Source: Pararhizobium antarcticum
GTDB taxonomy: Bacteria > Pseudomonadota > Alphaproteobacteria > Rhizobiales > Rhizobiaceae
Length of the DNA stretch: 53,121 bases
NCBI RefSeq assembly: GCF_001885585.1
Contig: NZ_LSRP01000091.1
Coordinates: 1-53,121 of the forward strand
Direction of reading: 5' to 3'
The translations under genes were made by a program, and so were the position numbers. The notes beneath the pieces were generated by a model, which searched no databases, was not told where the DNA came from, and saw only the letters and a list, made by a program, of their open reading frames with translations. This document shows, in pieces, positions 50,996 to 53,121 of the stretch (its first letter is position 1; the number at the start of each line of letters is the position of its first letter).

Positions 50996-51390
50996 GTGCT
51001 GCGCAAGCCCTGCAGGCGGCGATCTACGCGCGGCTTTCCGAAGACGCCGTGCTGACGGCGCTGATCGGCACCGACGGGGTGCACGACCGGCTGTTACTGC
51101 GCCGCGACGAGCCGCATGTGCGCTTTGCCGGCATCGAGACCCGCGACTGGTCGACGGCCAGCGAACCGGGGGAGGAGCATATCGTAACGCTGGAGGTGCG
51201 CAGCGGCGAGGGCGGGCATCGTGTGACGCAGGCGATCGCGGCCCGTCTGCACGCCCTCATCGACGATGCGGCGCTGCCTCTGAGCGGCGCGGTACTCGTC
51301 AACCTGCGCCACCAGAAAACCCGCTTCGTCCGCGACGCCAAGGCCAGGGGGCATCTGGCGGAGATGATGTTTCGGGCGGTGACGGAGTGA
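50992..51390 (+). CDS. DUF3168 tail terminator-type protein (g8)
   Basis: 132 residues. AAQALQAAIYARLSEDAVLT, then HVRFAGIETRDWST, HIVTLEVRSGEGGHRVTQAI and VLVNLRHQKTRFVRDAKARG fit DUF3168, the tail completion/terminator family of siphovirus-like elements. It overlaps the adaptor gene by 4 nt. It is the counterpart of RcGTA g8 and joins tail tube to head. Confidence 0.88.
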   Translation: MSAAQALQAAIYARLSEDAVLTALIGTDGVHDRLLLRRDEPHVRFAGIETRDWSTASEPGEEHIVTLEVRSGEGGHRVTQAIAARLHALIDDAALPLSGAVLVNLRHQKTRFVRDAKARGHLAEMMFRAVTE

Positions 51391-51457
51391 GATCGACAAT
51401 CGGATTGGCATTCTGGCGCCCCCATCGGGCGCTTTTCTCGTTTCGAAAGGACAAGAC

Positions 51458-51865
51458 ATGGTGGCGCAGAAGGGCAAGGATCTTCTTTTGAAGATCGACA
51501 ATGGCGGAAGTTACGTGACGGTGGCGGGGTTGCGGTCGAAGCGGCTCGCCTTCAATGCCGAGACGGTGGAGGCGACGGATGCGGAATCGGCCGGTCGCTG
51601 GCGCGAACTGCTCGGCGGCGCCGGCGTGCAGCGGGCTTCGCTGTCCGGCGCCGGCATCTTCAAGGACCAGAATTCGGACGCGCTGGTGCGCTCGGCTTTC
51701 TTCAACAGCACGATCCTCAACTGGCAGGTGGTCATCCCCGATTTCGGCACCCTGTCCGGCGCCTTTCAGGTGACGGCGCTGGAATATTCCGGACAGTACA
51801 ATGGCGAGGTGCTGTTTGAACTGGCGCTGGAATCGGCCGGTGCGCTCACCTTCGTGGTGCTCTGA
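51458..51865 (+). CDS. Major tail protein, TP901-1 family (g9)
   Basis: 135 residues. MVAQKGKDLLLKIDNGGSYV is the TP901-1-type tail tube start, followed by GLRSKRLAFNAETVEATDAE, SLSGAGIFKDQNSD and LNWQVVIPDFGTLSGAFQVT. It assembles as hexameric rings of the tail tube. A clear ribosome site (GAAAGGAC) precedes it. The last base of its stop is the first base of the next start. Confidence 0.9.
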   Translation: MVAQKGKDLLLKIDNGGSYVTVAGLRSKRLAFNAETVEATDAESAGRWRELLGGAGVQRASLSGAGIFKDQNSDALVRSAFFNSTILNWQVVIPDFGTLSGAFQVTALEYSGQYNGEVLFELALESAGALTFVVL

Positions 51866-52245
51866 TGGGTCCGGTTTCCCATGGGATCGCGGGGCGTGCC
51901 AACCGGCATCGCGGCGAAGTCGAGGCTGTCATCGGTGGCGAACGGCGGATCCTCTGTTTGACGCTCGGCAGTCTTGCCGAACTCGAAACGGCTTTTGCCG
52001 CCGACAATCTGATGGATCTGGCCACGCGGTTTTCGGCCGGCAGGCTGAAGGCGCAGGACATGATCCGCATTCTCGGTGCCGGCCTGCGCGGCGGCGGCAA
52101 TCTCTTGTCGGACGATGATGTCGCAACCATGAGCGTCGACGGTGGGCTTGCCGGTCTCGCCCGGCTGACCGGCACGCTTCTCGCCGCGACCTTCGGCGAG
52201 GCAGGGGAGAGCCCGGCAAACCCTCCGGTGCCGCAGCAGGCGTGA
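51865..52245 (+). CDS. Gene transfer agent family protein (g10 tail assembly chaperone)
   Basis: 126 residues of the GTA-TIM/DUF3356-type family: NRHRGEVEAVIGGERRILCL, LTLGSLAELETAFAADNLMD and RFSAGRLKAQDMIRILGAGL are typical of RcGTA g10, thought to be a tail-assembly chaperone in analogy to gpG. It is joined to the tail protein gene by a one-base overlap and to the next gene by a 4-nt overlap. Confidence 0.88.
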   Translation: MGPVSHGIAGRANRHRGEVEAVIGGERRILCLTLGSLAELETAFAADNLMDLATRFSAGRLKAQDMIRILGAGLRGGGNLLSDDDVATMSVDGGLAGLARLTGTLLAATFGEAGESPANPPVPQQA

Positions 52246-52508
52246 AGACGACCGACACCAGCATCACGGACACGAGCGTGACGGACGTAAAACCGTTTCC
52301 CTGGGCCGATGTGCTGCATCTCGGGCTTTGCCTGCTGCGGCTTTCCCCGTCTGATTTCTGGGCGATGACGCCGCGCGAACTGTTTGCCGCCGGCGGCTGG
52401 TGCAAGCCGCGCGTCGGCGTGCCGGACCGATCGGGGCTGGAGGCGCTGATGGGGGCGTTTCCGGATGGGGAAGTGCGACGTGATGAGTGGGAAGTGATGA
52501 GTGGGTAG
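52242..52508 (+). CDS. Phage tail assembly chaperone, rcc01693-like (g10.1)
   Basis: 88 residues, starting with GTG in the g10 stop region. FPWADVLHLGLCLLRLSPSDF, then MTPRELFAA are the family core; these match the small protein between g10 and the tape measure (a frameshift-like gpGT analogue). The last residues, ending DEWEVMSG, are read from a heptamer repeat, which also supplies the TAG stop, so repeat number changes would alter the C-terminus. Confidence 0.82.
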   Translation: MKTTDTSITDTSVTDVKPFPWADVLHLGLCLLRLSPSDFWAMTPRELFAAGGWCKPRVGVPDRSGLEALMGAFPDGEVRRDEWEVMSG

Positions 52509-52543
52509 TGGGTCGTGGGTAGTGGGTAGTGGTGGGTGAGAAG
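52481..52543 (+). repeat. Nine-copy heptamer minisatellite across the g10.1 stop
   Basis: Consecutive 7-mers TGATGAG, TGGGAAG, TGATGAG, TGGGTAG, TGGGTCG, TGGGTAG (twice), TGGTGGG and TGAGAAG. The first half codes the end of g10.1; the second lies before the tape measure ATG. Confidence 0.82.
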
Positions 52544-52566
52544 CCGCCACAAGCAAGGAGAGCGAC

Positions 52567-53121
52567 ATGGTCGAAACGACGGATTTTGCCGCAGCAACGC
52601 AGGAGGCCGAGGCGCTGAAGAGCGTTCTGTCCGATCTGGAAGGGCGCTCGCGCTCGTTTGGATCGGCCCTGACCGGCGCGCTTGTGTCGGCGACGCGGGG
52701 CGGCAAGGGGCTGGAGGATGTGCTGAAAGGCGCTGGCTTGCGGCTGAGCGAGATCGCGCTTTCGGCGGGTTTGAAGCCGCTTGAAACCATGCTCGGATCG
52801 GCGCTTACAGGCGTGATCGGCAGTCTTGGCGGCGCAACCGGCTTTGCCTCCGGCGGCGTGCCGGGGCGGGTGACGCCGTTTGCAGCCGGCGGCATCGTCT
52901 CGGCGCCGACTTATTTTCCGATGGACGGGCAGGTGGGGCTGATGGGCGAGGCGGGGTCGGAGGCGATCCTGCCGCTGAAGCGCGGCCCTGACGGCTCGCT
53001 CGGCGTCGCCGGCGCAGGTGGGGCAACGACCGTGGTCTTCAACGTGACCGCGACCGATGCCCAGAGCTTTCGAAAATCGGAAGGACAGATTGCGGCGATG
53101 CTGACGCGAACGGTTGCGCGC
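52567..53121 (+). CDS. Tail tape measure protein, N-terminal part to window end (g11)
   Basis: 185 residues, open to the window end. ATQEAEALKSVLSDLEGRSR and FGSALTGALVSATRGGKGLE begin with helix-forming tape-like repeats, followed by a Gly-rich hydrophobic region (GFASGGVPGRVTPFAAGGIV) and GLMGEAGSEAILPLKRGPDG, a motif common to phage tape measure C-termini. RcGTA g11 is short (about 220 aa), consistent with the end of the motif here. AGGAG precedes the ATG at about 6 nt. The protein sets tail length and may form a channel on DNA delivery. Confidence 0.86.
   Translation, partial: MVETTDFAAATQEAEALKSVLSDLEGRSRSFGSALTGALVSATRGGKGLEDVLKGAGLRLSEIALSAGLKPLETMLGSALTGVIGSLGGATGFASGGVPGRVTPFAAGGIVSAPTYFPMDGQVGLMGEAGSEAILPLKRGPDGSLGVAGAGGATTVVFNVTATDAQSFRKSEGQIAAMLTRTVAR

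Noticed and set aside
52481..52543. CRISPR-like repeat
   Set aside because: Heptamers in direct contact, no spacers and no cas genes nearby.
42719..53121. Ordinary prophage
   Set aside because: Within the window there is no integrase, repressor or replication gene, and gene order matches the RcGTA head-tail cluster. Flanking sequence beyond the window could still change this view.

Overview
The window is high-GC DNA from a Rhizobiaceae-type alphaproteobacterium (Rhizobium, Agrobacterium or Sinorhizobium relative). The grounds are the gene content: a complete seven-gene Mrp/Pha antiporter operon followed by a mucR/ros zinc-finger regulator, several small families typical of rhizobia (DUF1491, DUF2336, DUF5330, DUF6456, DUF883), a PdhS/PleC-like histidine kinase, CtrA-type boxes (TTAA-N7-TTAAC) and an RcGTA-like gene transfer agent cluster. 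No species call is made.

Region by region: (1) 1-3.8 kb: the start of selO, a DUF1697 protein, a parDE-type toxin-antitoxin pair and an oligopeptidase B-like S9 peptidase. (2) 3.98-11.2 kb, minus strand: a compact six-gene operon of BMP-type binding protein, amidase, double ATPase, two permeases and cytosine-deaminase-like hydrolase, which reads as import and hydrolysis of a pyrimidine or related cyclic amide. (3) 11.6-17.6 kb: a chemoreceptor, small secreted proteins, a Tat-exported VOC-fold protein, a TrhA/hemolysin III membrane protein and msrB. (4) 17.8-23.8 kb: mrpABCDEFG, where all junctions except C/D overlap by 1-4 bases. (5) 24.3 kb: mucR with a strong hairpin terminator.

(6) 24.8-26.9 kb is the clearest foreign segment. 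It is visibly more AT-rich and is bounded by an exact 15-bp direct repeat. It carries a HEPN-like protein with an R-N-x3-H motif, a 46-aa partner ORF, a stand-alone GIY-YIG protein, a 72-nt cruciform and a wrecked IS1595-family transposase. It looks like an acquired toxin- or defence-like cargo islet. (7) 27.0-42.6 kb is core chromosome: a DnaA-domain-like protein with a DUF6456 partner, sufE, a sensor kinase overlapping a peptidoglycan-binding protein gene, a likely EcfG-type stress promoter before a DUF883 protein, a DUF1254/DUF1214 pair, a class A penicillin-binding protein and others.

(8) 42.65-53.12 kb is a gene transfer agent (RcGTA-like) head-tail cluster running off the window end: leader ORF, small and large terminase, GH19 endolysin, portal, small membrane protein, prohead protease, capsid, connector, head closure, DUF3168, TP901-1 tail tube, tail chaperones and tape measure. 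It has features I do not associate with the reference cluster: a lysin gene with its own repeat-rich promoter region and an antisense mini-ORF between terminase and portal, a leader ORF translationally coupled to terS, and two heptamer-repeat minisatellites, one forming a perfect 17-bp inverted repeat before the protease and one encoding the end of a tail chaperone gene. No rRNA, tRNA or CRISPR array was recognised.
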